NCBI RefSeq assembly: GCF_000699445.3
Contig: NC_067196.1
Span: forward strand, 43,553,806 to 43,617,805
From: Schistosoma haematobium
Lineage: Eukaryota > Platyhelminthes > Trematoda > Strigeidida > Schistosomatidae
Direction of reading: 5' to 3'
DNA length: 64,000 nt
The notes beneath the pieces were generated by a model that made no database searches, was not told the DNA's origin, and saw nothing but the letters and a program-made list of their open reading frames with translations. How positions within the stretch are numbered: position 1 is the stretch's first letter; every line of letters starts with the position of its first letter. A program made the position numbers and the translations under genes. Positions 11,901-23,164 of this stretch are shown here, in pieces.

Positions 11901-14900
11901 TCCCAAAAGGTAAAATGTATATACACGGTGGAATGGTCAATGAAAAACTACTTGATGATATTTATGTATTAAATTTTACTAATCAAGTGAGAGAAATTTA
12001 ATTAGAATATTATACAAGAAAATACTTTCTGTATATGTTAATTGTTTAATAAAGCATAGACAATATTACATTTTAATAGTTTCAGAAATATTATATTTAA
12101 CTGCTAGTCAAAATACTCTCATCTGTAAGTTTTTAGTGGTCTTCATTTATTAGATAATAATAGCTCAATCGTTATGATTATATTATGTTGGCTTTTATAT
12201 ATCAAAATAATGCTTATTCAAGATGATATGATGATTCATAGATGTAAATAATTATGAACTTTTTGTCTTTAATTTGTTGAAAGAATGTTTAAACTGATAA
12301 CATGTCAATTGAAATAGAGTTCCAAGTTATTGATTTTCAGTTGCTGATGTAGATTATTCTAAGTTCTTCCTAATCTAAAATCTTTCAAAAGAATTTTCTT
12401 CGCCACTTTTTTTTTCTTTTGGAATAGTGGCAATAAATATTTCGGAAATAAGCTTAAACGATGACCATAGAAACTCAAGATTTTGGCGAGTTAATATTGC
12501 ATATTAGTAGTAACATATTGTCAAGCTCACTTTTTTGCTATTCCAAGTTGAAATTTCTGAAAACTAATCTAAGGCGTAGTTCAGTTCAGCTGTTTATTTC
12601 CTTAGGCTTCATCCTTCATCAGCTCTGTGATGTAACAGATAAGGCTTAGACTCCTAATTTTTGTACGAAAACACGTATGGGGATTACTTAGCTCTCAAAA
12701 ATGAACATCCAGCATTTGCGTACACTGTATCACTGAAGCGCATCTGTCGTTAGTAATTTTACGCATTCATTATAATAATTCATAATTCGTTCTTCAAATC
12801 ACAAAATCCTCTCCCATGACAGTTTCTCAAAAATGTGGTCACTTGTTTTAATATTGTTACCTAAAATTATTTCACTGATACCCAATTATAAATAAGCGTT
12901 TATTTTCGTTATTTTCAGTCTGATAATAATTTACACTTCAAAGGTATATGGAACAAACTATATCCGACTGATAAATTATCACCACTCACTATTAATCACG
13001 ATAATGCGGAAAGTGAGTGTGAATATTTGGACCCAAAATGTATTGAACTTACACAGATTCCATCTCCAAGTCCACGTGCTGCTCATGGCGGAACAATTTT
13101 AACAAATAAAATTTATGAACAGGATACCAGTAAAATATTAATATTTGGTGGATTGTCATTAAATGGAGCGTTGAATGATATGTTCTGTTTTGATACAAGT
13201 TAGTGAAAATGTTAATGACCATAATAATACTTAAAACTCAATCGCATAAACGGTGTATAGGATAAGCTTATTGAAAATTTAAATACAAATTCAATGAATT
13301 TTTTGGATGGGTCTCTTTTGTTCTAATTAACACGTCCAAAAGGAATGAATTAATCACATTTCGTGAGTCTTGTCATCTATTATGGGTTACTGGCAAGCAA
13401 ACTTTCAGAACGGATTCTAAAAGCTGGCGACGTTGCTCCACATACGGCACAGGAGAGAGTAAACTTTGTAGCAAACCCTTTTTGTATTTTTGTAAGCCTA
13501 TAAAATGAAAATATACGACATGTGTAAATGACAGTTTTTGATCACAACTGTCTTTAGTCAAATATCTCATTGTACCAATGTGGAATGTATCAACTCATAC
13601 ATATTTGTATCAGATTCTACTTTGACTATGAGTGTCTTACTGCACCGAGTGATGTATTTCTAAATGTTCCATGTTCTGGTTTCGAGCGCTTAATTTCGTA
13701 GGCAAGTTATCGCCTCAACTAAATCAGTTATTTCCACATTTTATCAAACTAGTTGTCTTCATTTACATTGAAATAATTTCCTTTTTTCTTAACATCCAAC
13801 CCTTTTTTTTCAATTAGGTACTAGACAATGGACTGAAATTAGATATGAGACTTCTGTATTACCGAGTCCACGTTTAGACTTTGCTTATTGTACATTCTCA
13901 TTAATCGTTAAAAAGGATACAAAAGAAAATTCACCGATGAAAATTATATTTAGATCACCAAAAGGTATTTATACTTTCTATGATATATATATCACTGAGA
14001 TCTGTGTATATTTCCTGACAGTGGTAGAATGAATTTCAGTCTATAGGTATGATCAAGTTAATACAATTACATGATTTCTAAGTAATTACCAATATTTACC
14101 TATACAATTTCACTAAAATAAGACTTGTGGTGATTAAGTTTTGTCGTTAGGCTACTTGACAAATGCATATTTGTGTGCTTGACTGCTAGCCATACTGAAT
14201 GTGGGGTAGAGCAAATGATACCGTCCGTCTGACTCAAATAAGAGTACGAAGCTCATGTTTAGTGGTTGTAAGTTGAATGTATAAATCATTATGTTTAACT
14301 TGACTTTAGCAGGCTAAAGTATTTAGATTTTGTGGTTGTTAGTATTGTGTAATTAAATTAATTAATGGTTGTTTATGTTATACTGTAATGATTGGTTCTC
14401 AATTTGATTGTTATCTAGTTGTAGAAATTGAATCACTGTGAATAGGTTCCTGAATTTTTAGAGTGTTTTACTTAAATAGATCATCTAAAAGTACTCAGTT
14501 TCTTAGTATTTAGTCTTTTGTGTTGATCAAATTCTGTTGGTCAAGTGACTCAACATCGTTGTGTACACTGTTTCGGCAAAAATTTAGTAGAAAGCACTAA
14601 ACGCAGGACTTTTGCTAGTTGGCAATCATAAGCAAGCACGTCTAAAATATTAAATGAACTGAAAATCCTCTTGGAATTCAAAGCTGCGTCGGATATAGTT
14701 TTTTATTCTAAAGCATTGCGAACAGATTAACAAATACGCCAATCGGATTTGTTGTAAAATGACAAAATTCCCTAAAAATGCACTTAAATAGCGTCAAGTA
14801 TTTTGTGTTCTTGTAAAGTCATATCTAAAGCCCTGAAAATATTTTGGAATATAGATAGAACGGAATATGTAACCCCATTAACTCTTATATACAAGTTACT

Positions 14901-15535
14901 TGGTGCATAGTTTGATAAATGAACGTAAATATGTTGTGATTTGTACTGTTATGCTTTTGAATGTAAATGCACATGAACAGTCCTACTGATGATTATTGAC
15001 TGGTTTAACAGCTAAATTAACTTTCAACCAACATTCCCTACTTTTTAATCTCGATGCAACAATCATGCTTCTAATGGATACAATTAGTTAACTTAATTCT
15101 ACTTCAAATGTTCATATTTGAAGTAAAAATGGGATACAATAGACTGATTTCGTTTGTCACCTATCCATTAAACTATGTCTAATACTGGGCGATTTTCAAC
15201 CCTCCGTATAAATCATTTTCATATTTGACAACCTTTGTGTTTTGAAATATTTTTCCTGGTAACAGGAATTCGATTTCTTAAATTGTTGTATTTTATTACT
15301 GTTATTTTCTTCAGATAATCAATATTACGATGATGTCGTTAATACTGATGAGCATGAAGATAACAATGATAAAGATCAATACTGTCAAGAGTATTTATTT
15401 ATTCACGGCGGTATGGATACTCATGGTTCTATGTTTGATGATTCTTATCTTATTCTACTAAGTGAATATCAACTTTCTAATCCACTAAATGCTCAAACAA
15501 TTATCCACCGAAGTTCTTCACATGGAAAATGTTAA
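3976..15535 (+). CDS. RABEPK: RABEPK-like kelch-repeat protein, six exons (first exon not found)
   Basis: Six + strand exons (3976-4240, 9002-9274, 11768-11986, 12919-13198, about 13819-13964, 15315-15535) join in phase into about 467 residues of kelch propeller and a stop. All have GT donors and AG acceptors. Motifs follow vertebrate RABEPK in order: ARVGHS and VIMIGGAD, RYEHSS, LLIFGGA, LIVFSGGNVGSQPV, MYIHGGM, ILIFGGLSLNGALNDM, SPRLDFAY and FIHGGMDTHGSMFDD. Human RABEPK has 372 residues; the extra length lies in acidic or asparagine-rich inserts. The family binds Rab9 and acts in endosome-to-Golgi transport. Exon 3976 begins with the last base of a codon, so a short upstream exon carrying the ATG is missing from this model. 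Another kelch-domain protein is the main alternative. Confidence 0.8.
4958..5610 (+). mobile_element. Degenerate RTE/SR2-like reverse transcriptase fragment
   Basis: This is a 5'-truncated + strand copy of the reverse transcriptase of the RTE-like family that recurs through the window. Broken frames show RGTFFDTVVYLRK (decayed fingers/palm region), a stretch around 5240-5340 where the active-site Asp-Asp segment reads DDFDFTDDLF with a shift, and a clear frame at 5408-5600 with CNTENTNPITLEGKTLEEVK and FTYLESFNNKQEGPDA. The last two are the post-palm KSKVL...NPITL and TYLGS signatures of the family. Stops and frameshifts are numerous. It ends abruptly where the opposite-strand element begins. 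Confidence 0.72.
5655..8045 (-). mobile_element. Non-LTR retrotransposon (APE endonuclease plus start of RT), 3'-truncated
   Basis: Minus-strand element from the 5' leader near 8045 into the reverse transcriptase, cut off at 5655. The frame 7405-6674 (243 residues) carries the endonuclease: FFVSTYAPTD, LVAGDFNAQIG (catalytic Asp-Phe-Asn), RLTWQPPTPNQRWTQIDHI. A shift near 6700 moves the frame to 6803-6057, beginning with the final SDHALV motif and continuing through a basic linker (REQWWATKAKEMEKAA) and WAEHFREQFNWPSA. A third open stretch (about 6059-5898) has KRGKAAGPDGLAPE, and 5891-5655 has SLTVPIYKRGSKSSCDNHRG and AGFRPGRGC, the first RT blocks. The YxDD catalytic block is missing. It is less decayed than the other copies and belongs to a different RTE-like subfamily. 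Confidence 0.82.
8865..8942. repeat. (TA)n microsatellite
   Basis: An almost pure TA tract of about 78 bases with one TG interruption, 60 bases upstream of the acceptor of kelch exon B. Length variation here would change the distance between branch point region and acceptor. Confidence 0.95.
9002..9274 (+). CDS. RABEPK: RABEPK-like exon B (kelch blade 2)
   Basis: The acceptor AG is at 9000-9001 and the donor GTAACT follows 9274; both ends are phase 0. It starts ELLIFGGATKTGPLSQ (the double-glycine kelch strand), has an expanded polar linker of about 35 residues, then HPRTQHSSVSLTEYNQLIVF and SGGNVGSQPVSDDK. The last string parallels the GGGERGAQPVQDTK segment of RABEPK, one of the best family markers in the model. 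A long (TA)n tract ends 60 bases before the acceptor. Confidence 0.85.
9275..11767 (+). other. Intron between kelch exons B and C
   Basis: AT-rich intron of about 2.5 kb with a short (TA)n run near 10104-10130. A hydrophobic open frame at 10782-10976 has no splice or start context that I would trust. No other feature is seen. Confidence 0.7.
11768..11986 (+). CDS. RABEPK: RABEPK-like exon C (kelch blade 3)
   Basis: The acceptor is TTCTCTTCAG and the donor is CAA|GTGAGA; both ends are phase 0. It encodes VYMYDSEINSWNIIPVEG, then PPCSRLGHLILYEF, and after a short insert GKMYIHGGMVNEKLLDDIYV. The series Trp, arginine-leucine-glycine-histidine and GG with a following aspartate pair is a full kelch repeat. 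Confidence 0.85.
11987..12918 (+). other. Intron between kelch exons C and D
   Basis: AT-rich intron of 932 bases with a polypyrimidine-rich end (ATTTTCGTTATTTTCAG). No embedded gene or recognised repeat is seen. Confidence 0.7.
12919..13198 (+). CDS. RABEPK: RABEPK-like exon D (kelch blade 4)
   Basis: The acceptor ATTTTCAG ends at 12918 and the donor GTTAGT starts at 13199. The exon enters in phase 0 and leaves one base of a split codon. It begins with a Trp-containing strand (GIWNKLYPTD), then an acidic insert (NAESECEYLDPKC), then SPSPRAAHGGTIL and KILIFGGLSLNGALNDMF. The acidic insert is absent from the vertebrate protein and accounts for part of the extra length. Confidence 0.85.
13199..13818 (+). 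other. Intron between kelch exons D and E
   Basis: 620-base intron interrupting a serine codon. A pyrimidine-rich run lies just before the acceptor. Nothing else is recognised. Confidence 0.7.
13819..13964 (+). CDS. RABEPK: RABEPK-like exon E (kelch blade 5)
   Basis: The exon starts after TCAATTAG and ends before GTATTTATA. Its first two bases complete the serine codon split by the previous intron; it then encodes TRQWTEIRYETSVLPSPRLD and FAYCTFSLIVKKDTKENS. The final base begins the codon completed in exon F. The start may be off by one base in my count, because the reading phase needs a length of 147. The PSPRLD string matches the PGRLDHS region of RABEPK. Confidence 0.78.
13965..15314 (+). 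other. Intron between kelch exons E and F
   Basis: 1.35-kb AT-rich intron interrupting an aspartate codon, with a short TATA-rich run near 13982. No gene or recognised repeat is seen. Confidence 0.7.
15315..15535 (+). CDS. RABEPK: RABEPK-like exon F (last blade and stop)
   Basis: The acceptor TTCTTCAG ends at 15314. After a strongly acidic insert (YYDDVVNTDEHEDNNDKD) the exon encodes EYLFIHGGMDTHGSMFDDSY and a 26-residue polar tail ending in TAA at 15533-15535. The GGM and FDD pattern parallels the final GGMNTEGEIYDD of RABEPK, which also ends soon afterwards. An AATAAA follows at 15551. Confidence 0.85.
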
Positions 15536-15550
15536 TACTTGTTTGCAGTA

Positions 15551-15556
15551 AATAAA
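15551..15556 (+). terminator. Polyadenylation signal of the RABEPK-like gene
   Basis: A canonical AATAAA lies 15 bases after the stop of exon F, giving a short 3' UTR that is plausible for a compact transcript. Cleavage would be expected about 10-30 bases further on. The surroundings are AT-rich, so a chance hexamer is possible. Confidence 0.5.
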
Positions 15557-15868
15557 ATATTAATCTGCAATACATTATAATCCCCTCAATGCATGAAATT
15601 CCAAACGTCTATATGTATTCCTACACAACTTCAGAATAATTAAAATTTCATAAATAGCTTTTTTTTAAACTTTAGACAATTGGATGTTTCTGTTGACTAG
15701 GTATTTAGGACATAATTCTAACTGGACATTCTGTTCTAAATATGGAACTCATTTTTTACCGTTCATCTTTTTTATTTAAATAAAATGATTGATTATTCTA
15801 CTCTTATCTATTGTTCTCCTGTTGTTCATAGTTCTTAATTTTATTCTGTTTTATAAGATTGTATATAG

Positions 15869-15992
15869 GGTTTATTTGATCATGGATTTCCTATTGAATT
15901 TGAAATATGCGCAATCATTAGTAATAAAAAAACACTAGCTGCTATCTTTGCTTGGGACAGAATGTTCGCTTATTTCCACCATCAATATTTAG
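15869..15992 (+). CDS. Candidate internal exon of an unidentified gene
   Basis: An open 124-base segment is bounded by an AG acceptor (TATATAG) and a GTAATT donor. It encodes about 41 residues with a well-mixed composition: GLFDHGFPIEFEICAIISNK, then KTLAAIFAWDRMFAYFHHQY. A stop codon sits immediately upstream in frame at the AG and another right after the donor, as expected for a real exon. It starts 330 bases after the RABEPK-like stop, enters in phase 0 and ends in phase 1. I do not recognise the protein. It could belong to the same downstream gene as the terminal exon at 23708, though another exon would be needed between them to fix the phase. Confidence 0.42.
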
Positions 15993-17610
15993 GTAATTAA
16001 CTACAGTGTCTTCGAGGTAAATATCTTAAAAGTGTCATAAAATTAATCAGGAATAAGTACCGATGTATAAAATTAATTCCTGATTAAGATAATGAGAAAG
16101 CACGGTACAAACATATGAGGTAGTCGAATAAATTTACGCTGTTACGACTGAGTTTGTGTCATTCAACCGTAATATCTAACATATACTCCCAGGAGCTTAC
16201 TTGTGCCTGAAAAGCTCAAACCAATTATGAGTGATTAAATGGATATTATCCCAAGAATTGCTTGCTACTAAATGGTTGTAAATCAAGTTAACCGAGAGTT
16301 AATATATTTATACTACTTACTATTGGTAAGTAGCATAATTTAAAACGGCAATTTCTACGGAAAGCTGAGTAATCAAGTTAAATTGTTTTCTAAATAAAAC
16401 ACAGGCTGTGTGGCTATTGATTTTAGCCGCCGGAAACTTGAATAGGCTACAAATTCACCGTAGAAGAGACGAAAATTAGTATTTGGGTAATTGTATACAA
16501 CAGGTCTCATGAGGATTAATATTTGATTTCATTATAAGATTGGAATATTTATTGTTAGTGAAAGAAGAATTAAATTATAAAATCTGAAGAATATCGTTAT
16601 AGATGTATGATCATCTCCACCAGAGTGAATTTGTTTCACAAAATGATAATAGACCAGGTAGAGCAATAAAATCTTCCAGTCAGTAATGGTCACTTTTATA
16701 AATGTTTGGTATGGAAATGTTTGCATTCTGATATATATTATAACGCGGAAATAGAAATATAAGCTAATGAAAAGAAGTCAGTGGAAATAAGGTATGTTAA
16801 AAACCTTTTTATGAATAAAATTCCAGTGTTTCATTTAAGGAATAATGAAGCCCTCTGAATTGAGATGAAATGAAGAAAGTAAACACTTAGCTGACTTTTT
16901 ATTTGGCTTATTTTAAGAACTGTGATTCTGTGAATTCAGCCATATTTTTTCAATGGAATAATTAATTTTGGTTGGTTGTTATTTACAAATACCTTCTGAA
17001 TCTAATTCAGTTATTCAAAGGTGTTATATTATCAATAAAGCTTCAGGGTCACGGTCTTGATCTCATATACGTGGGCGCTTCTGAGGAGCTTCATATAGGG
17101 ATGAAATAGTCGACCAAAGATTCTCATTAAATAGTTTATCAGAGAATTTGAACTCGTGATGGGGATTATTCTTAAATTTTATAAAGATATGTTAAATTAT
17201 AATATATATGGGCATTTATTTATACATAGAACTATTATGAAGAATATTAAATTGCACACAAAGCAAACTTTGCGTCAATTGCGTTTATGGCCAGCTGAAT
17301 AATAGTTCATTTATTTGATCACAATTGAATCATTAGGAAATGTTTTAATGAACTCAACAACTTGGAAAAACAAAAAGAATCCATATACGAGTTTTGTACA
17401 TAATTGAGTATATATGAATTTGATGTCATTTCCATGTTTAAAAACCATTGTTTTTACCTGTTTGTATACAAAAGGTAAAAACTACCATAAATTCAAAATA
17501 ACGATTGTTAGTTCCGTGCAGTTAATTGTTTACTTGGCTTTGTTAAAACTAACATTGAAAAGGATTAGTTTATACTGGCACTATCACCAGTTTGTACTAA
17601 GTGGGACAAT
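15993..17610. other. AT-rich stretch, nothing assigned
   Basis: No gene, RNA or recognised repeat is supported between the exon candidate and the Penelope fragment. Short open frames on both strands are hydrophobic or low-complexity and look like chance. Confidence 0.5.
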
Positions 17611-17612
17611 AT

Positions 17613-18090
17613 CTAGCTGTCCACTTTCTTCACCAAACCTTTGTTTAGCCACACTGGGAAGTGTTCACGATCACGAAAATATAAATTCTTAGAACTTCGA
17701 CCAATATAACATGCTCCACAAGAGCAGTCGAACTGACAAATACAAAATGGAGTGATCATCCTAGGTAATTCATCTTTTAGCCTGGGTGTCACCACTGGGC
17801 GCGTAGAAAACACTAATCGTAGTTCTCCGTGTTGAAAGATTTTTGTATTGTCCTGTGTAATCTCAGTTAATATTTCACTAGCCGCATCCACTCTGAAGTC
17901 TAGGCTCATGAATAGAGATCTCTTCATCACCGTTTGTATTTCGCCTATTTTCAAATTCGTGATCATATATTCAGTCATAAACTTTCTAGAGTAGCCGTTC
18001 TCCCTAGGAGTATTAGCTCATCTTCAACTATATCCGCAGAACATTTAGCGCGTATTCGCTAACGGTTTTGACCGGGTTTCGTTTGTACTA
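17613..18090 (-). mobile_element. Penelope-like element fragment (RT end and GIY-YIG start)
   Basis: The minus-strand frame 17978-17613 encodes MITNLKIGEIQTVMKRSLF, LRLVFSTRPVVTPRLKDELP and then CQFDCSCGACYIGRS with FRDREHFPVWLNKGL. The C-x-C-G-x-x-Y-I-G-R string followed by REH-x-P is the GIY-YIG nuclease core used by Penelope-like retroelements downstream of their reverse transcriptase. Upstream, to about 18090, a second frame (ELILLGRTATLESL) continues the RT-linker pattern after a stop or shift. The end of the nuclease domain is missing here, but a fragment carrying exactly that part lies at 55753. A remnant. Confidence 0.72.
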
Positions 18091-20440
18091 ACATTGTTTA
18101 CGATATTATAGGTTTTCACTTCCTATTTGGTTACTCTAATTTGATAACGGCTGTAGTTTGTTAATATTCTATTATCCGAATGACTTGAAGTGAAATAGTG
18201 CAAAATCCCCGTAGTTACTATAATTCACATCCACTATTGTCATCATTTTCTGCGCTCGGTTTCATACTATTGACAAGTAGTATATACCTGATAGTGCAAA
18301 ACGTTTCTCATTGTTACAGGTTGAAGAAAATTAACGAGCAATAGTAGAGGTGATGTACTGACATTTGATAAATCTTTCAGACAAAGGTTTTCTTTCTAGA
18401 TAAGCACTAACATTTACCGCTAGATTTAAAAAAATAAGTAACTGAAAACGTCATTATTTGAAAATGAACCAATATTGTATTAGTCATACGTTACATCTTG
18501 ATATATTGCATCGAAAGTGATTCATGTTCGAATATTATTTTGTGATTCAGCGACACCGTGACTCAGTATATCATATACATCTGTAATTAAAACATCCTCT
18601 TAAACACTTAAGCAAAATAAATCTATTAACTATTTGCAATGCTAAAATATATAAACGTAAGTTTAAGATTGTTGACAATGTTTATGAATGCAGAATCACT
18701 AATATAGAACTTTACAATAGTAATATCAAGAAACGTAATTTACTTCTTTAAATATGCCATTGTATTCATTGTGCGGAGCAAACAAAAGCCTTATTTAAAA
18801 TTCGGAAGTGGATGAAGGTTCCAATTTTAGGCTGGGGAGCTATTATAATCACTAATTACAAGACATTTGTTCTCTGCCTCAGTACGTATACTCTCTATGC
18901 CCTGCATACGGTAGTGTTTGAATGTGGTCGATTCCATACCACGTAGATCGGTTGATATGCAGTGCTGAAACTAGAATGAGATAGACATTCGAGGTTTAAT
19001 AAAATTAAGCACAATTATGAGCTTACTTGTGATCAAATTTAAAAGTTAATTCTCGAGATTATAGTTAGAATATATGACCAATAGAGCTTAACTATGTCAA
19101 GAGTGAAATAAATATCACTGATGCAATTGGATGATGGTCACAAATTTGTGCAAATTGACTGGAGTTAGAAGTACAAACAATTGAATGCTGACTCAGTGAT
19201 ATGAAGACCAAACTCTCATTAAGAGGCGTCAAGATCTTGATTTAGAACCCTAGATCGGTATGAATAGTGAATGCCGAGGAGCCCGATGCTATGATGAAAG
19301 AGCTGTCAAATACTTAGTTGGATTAAGCTCAATGAGCTATCAACACCGAAAAGATTTATTCAATAATTTGCTAAAACGGTCCTTACTGATAAGGAACATA
19401 CGGTAATAGGTTAGATTATCACGATTTTAAATAAACCTACTTCTATAAGGATATTTGAGTTGTTGCTGATGACCTACGGACAGAATTAACTATGTAGCTA
19501 ATTCTACTAAGATTTCAACAATAAATTTATCCACTCAAATATTAGTTAAAAATCGCCTGTTTTCCTTTTCCTCATTTTCCTTTCTTCTGTATTAATTAGC
19601 AGATATTGACAAATATCACCAGTGACACTAGATGATGGTTCCACAGTATTGCAAACTGATTAAAGTTAGACATAAACCATTGGATCCTGACTTAAAGGTC
19701 TTAAGGTTAGACGCGAGACCTGAAGGTTTCGATTTCGATCCTTAATGGAGTCGTCGATGCATAACACTTAAGAGTTCCATATTAAACGAAAACATTTTCC
19801 ATTACTTCTTGATCTTCAATGGTTTTCTAGCTAAGATCAGTCCTTGATAAAAACTAAGAAATTTGACCATCGCCACAACACCCCACAGAAAAGGACAAGA
19901 GTTTTCTTGTTCATTTTATTTAATTACTATGTTTTAAGTATTTCGTTTTGTATGATGTTTAAACCGTCAGATTCGTCCAACTATAAAAACCTTGTTATGT
20001 CTATGTTTGCTTGTATGTATTGAGACCAATGCAAGTAATCGGGGATATATTTTTTTCTGGGCCAACTAGTGTTAATAGTTATTACGTCTGACTTCGTAAA
20101 TTAATATGTTTGTTTTCTTTAGTGAGTCTTTTCTTTTTCTCATCACCCAAGTAGTAAGCAACATGGTTACTCATAGTTACCATTTGATGTGAATTGCTCT
20201 ACGTAACATTTTGGTTAAAACTGAGGATATTGATCGTTGGATTGTGGCTCAGTGGAAGGACGGTATAATTGTCACTATGAGACATACTAGTGGGTATGAT
20301 CTCGTCTGACATCTCTGATGCTAACCATTTAATGTTCTCAATCAAAAACGATAGAGCGGATCACTATTCTATTACTTAAAATAGATCTCTGTATACTGTA
20401 GTTATTTGTGGAGCATTATTTTAAAAACAAACCATATTTG
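18091..20440. other. AT-rich stretch with degraded SINE pieces
   Basis: No gene is supported. Patches near 19190-19310 and 19670-19790 resemble worn tRNA-headed SINE copies (a tGGt/c-rich start and a TCGATCC box-B-like string). 20210-20330 has a similar GTGGCTCAGTGG start. These matches are weak. Confidence 0.3.
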
Positions 20441-20452
20441 TCATTAACTGAC

Positions 20453-20619
20453 CGTATTTAAAATGAAATTAATGAAAAATTCCATCTGATCGTATGATTC
20501 AAACTTTATCAGAGGAAAATCTCCCACACAATACTGTCTTATAAACTTTAGATATATTTTATTTCCAACAATGATAAATTTATCGATCATAAAGCGATAA
20601 TTCTCTCTTCGTTTAAACC
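20453..20619 (-). CDS. Candidate internal exon, minus strand, unidentified gene
   Basis: On the minus strand an AG acceptor (ATTATTTAG) is followed by 167 open bases and a GTCAGT donor. The peptide starts FKRRENYRFMIDKFIIVGNK and continues with IRQYCVGDFPLIKFESYDQM. Codon choice and charge distribution are protein-like. Two bases complete an incoming codon and the exon ends in phase 0. No partner exon was found and I do not recognise the family. A conserved piece of an unknown repeat is the main alternative. Confidence 0.28.
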
Positions 20620-20669
20620 CTAAATAATAAATGTTGCGTAAATAATATACCCATATGTGCATGGGCATA

Positions 20670-22330
20670 TGTATTTTTGCATCAGCATAGCTTTCGAAAA
20701 CATTTATTCAACTAATGAAAGATTGTTATCTTTGCCTTCTTAAAATAAACATGCCACACAAGCAAAGAAGCCTTGAACTAGTTAATGGAATACTATAAAA
20801 GTATCAGATCGATATGATCAATTTTGTAACGCATTCGAGCTTGTATTATTTTTAATGTTCTTTTTAAGGCAGAAAAGAATGAACTAATTCATTAATAATG
20901 TCGAATATTTGATTGATTCCTTACAAAACTTACGTATCTGTGTGTATATGTGCATATGTATGGTTGATCACTTGTTCAATGGACAGTTTGATTATTATTT
21001 GTTCACTTAATTATTTTTATCTTTGTATAAAGATGTTTGTATATATGTTAAACATTTCACAATCATTTCAATACATCATCGGATTGATAAAAGTCAAAAG
21101 TCTGCGACGTAATGACATTTTATTATAAAATTTAAATAACTGATCTGTAACTTTTGACTAGTCCAGTCTTCAATTCCTACGCAATAGCACAAACCTATCG
21201 TTAAGACAGAGATAATGTATTCATTAAACTAATTGATATATTCCAATATTTGTCGAAGTCTATATCTAAGTTTTGTCTCGTTTTACTGCAAAATATTTTA
21301 TGCATTAGTTCATAAGATTGGTTCTAATAAAATAATTATCATCTATATTGACTGGTCATTCAGTAGTAATCAATATCTTGTTATTTATTCCTTACTGATG
21401 GTTGATCATTGAGAAATCTTGATGTCTTAACATCTAATGAACTATGGTTCGTTTATAAGTGTGTAAAAGATTCAACCTAGCTGGTACTCATCCTCAAAGC
21501 ACGTTTGTTATCATTGAGGGATCGATACTTCCTGTGAAATTATAACTTATGTCACTCAGTTCAGCAATCAAATGGGTTATTAGTGAGGTCTTCAAGTTGC
21601 AATTAGTCTCCTTCATCCAATTTCATTAAACTGAACTATTATAAGTAAATTTTTGGTTCTAATTGGTCTTTGATTAATATTATTTTACTAAATCTGCGTT
21701 TAGCGAACTTAAATGGTCAGATATATAAAATAATATATTCGGAACAGCAATACATTCGTTTTCATTTTGGATTGGAATTTTTTTTACTTGAGAGTGCTGA
21801 TGAATGCTAAGGAATAATATGAATTCAGATTCTAGATTTATTTCAAACTACCCCAGAGATCGATTGAAAAGTACAATAACATCATCTTTCGATTAATAAG
21901 ATAAAAGTAATGAAAGGAATTATTTCAGTACTGAAGGTATACATGATGACATTGATTACTATCTGATTAATTTATATACTAAGTCTATTGTCATAGGAAA
22001 CAAACAAATAAATAAATATTACAGTAATATCTTACCAAAATGTTGATATTCTATTAGTGGTTTGACTGTTTGTTACAATTGTGGAGTAAACTGGTGTTTC
22101 TTATTTATTCAAACGATTTAAGACTGATTTCGTTCACTTCAAAAAGAGTACAGAACTACAAGTGGATTTTTCTATGCTCCAACTATTTATTTACAACTGA
22201 TCAAAATAACATCGAAAATTGTAATGCGATATCCATTATTTCACATATCCACTGATTTAGTTCTAATAAATGTTATAGTTTTCGGGACTAAGTTATCTTC
22301 TTTTTGTATAAAGTTACCTACACATTATTT
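20670..22330. other. AT-rich stretch, nothing assigned
   Basis: Several 60-75 residue frames occur on both strands but none has convincing composition, motif or splice context. No gene or RNA is supported. Confidence 0.4.
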
Positions 22331-22334
22331 GATA

Positions 22335-22920
22335 ACTTATATCAGCTCCAGCGTCATGTCTATCTAGTCCTTAATTTTGACCGAATTCGACAGGTTGAGT
22401 CCCAATGTAGTTAATAATCTACTTGATAGGTATTTAATGACTGCTAATAGGATGTCCTGGGCTACCATTAGTCAGGCACTAGGAGCATACTGTTGAATTC
22501 GCCCATATTTGAAGAGTAGGCAAGCCACCATACATGACACATAAATAAAGGACACTGAAGTGTTCCCTGAACCAACACAATCACATCAATCAAACCACAA
22601 CCCACTTCCTGATAGACTGAGGAAAATCAGAAATACCACTCGCCTACGCACATGTGTTGTCTCAAGATAAAGCTGTAGGTGAGAGATGGCAAACAAGGTA
22701 AGCTTTTAGGCTTAGCTGATTATCCACTTTTTCAGGATTTCTGTTCACTACTACTCGGTTACTAATTACAGCTTCCTGTTCATTTCTAGTCTTCTGACTA
22801 ACCTATCTGGTGGGTCAAGCATTCGGGAAGCATGTTTGTCTGTACCTCATCAGATAATCATGAAACCTAGAGTCTCAATTCACTATGAAAGCGTGGTAGG
22901 ACCTCCCATAGGTATTATCT
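22335..22920. repeat. Interspersed repeat, related to Penelope 3' flank
   Basis: The start (GTCATGTCTATCTAGTCCTTA) resembles the sequence after the Penelope fragment at 55640-55670 (ATGCGTGTCTAGTCCTTA). A piece near 22650 (GCCTACGCACATGTGTTGTC) recurs at 43924-43943. It is moderately GC-rich for the window and has no long open frame. Probably the remains of a retroelement untranslated region. Confidence 0.35.
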
Positions 22921-23164
22921 TCCCCAGATCAGATCTCCAATTTCCATCTGCACCCATTTGAAGCTAAAGTAGGATCCATCTTAATAGCACCGAGCTCATA
23001 GCCTACTGTGAAGCCATCGCTATTGCACATGATAGGTCGGAGGTTTATATGGAATAGCCAGGCACTGAACACAGCAGTTAGGCCCTCTGGGCCTACACCT
23101 ATGAAGAACTCAAACTGCACGGTTCCCATTGTGACATCCCATAAAAGTGGTAAGTACATTTAGT

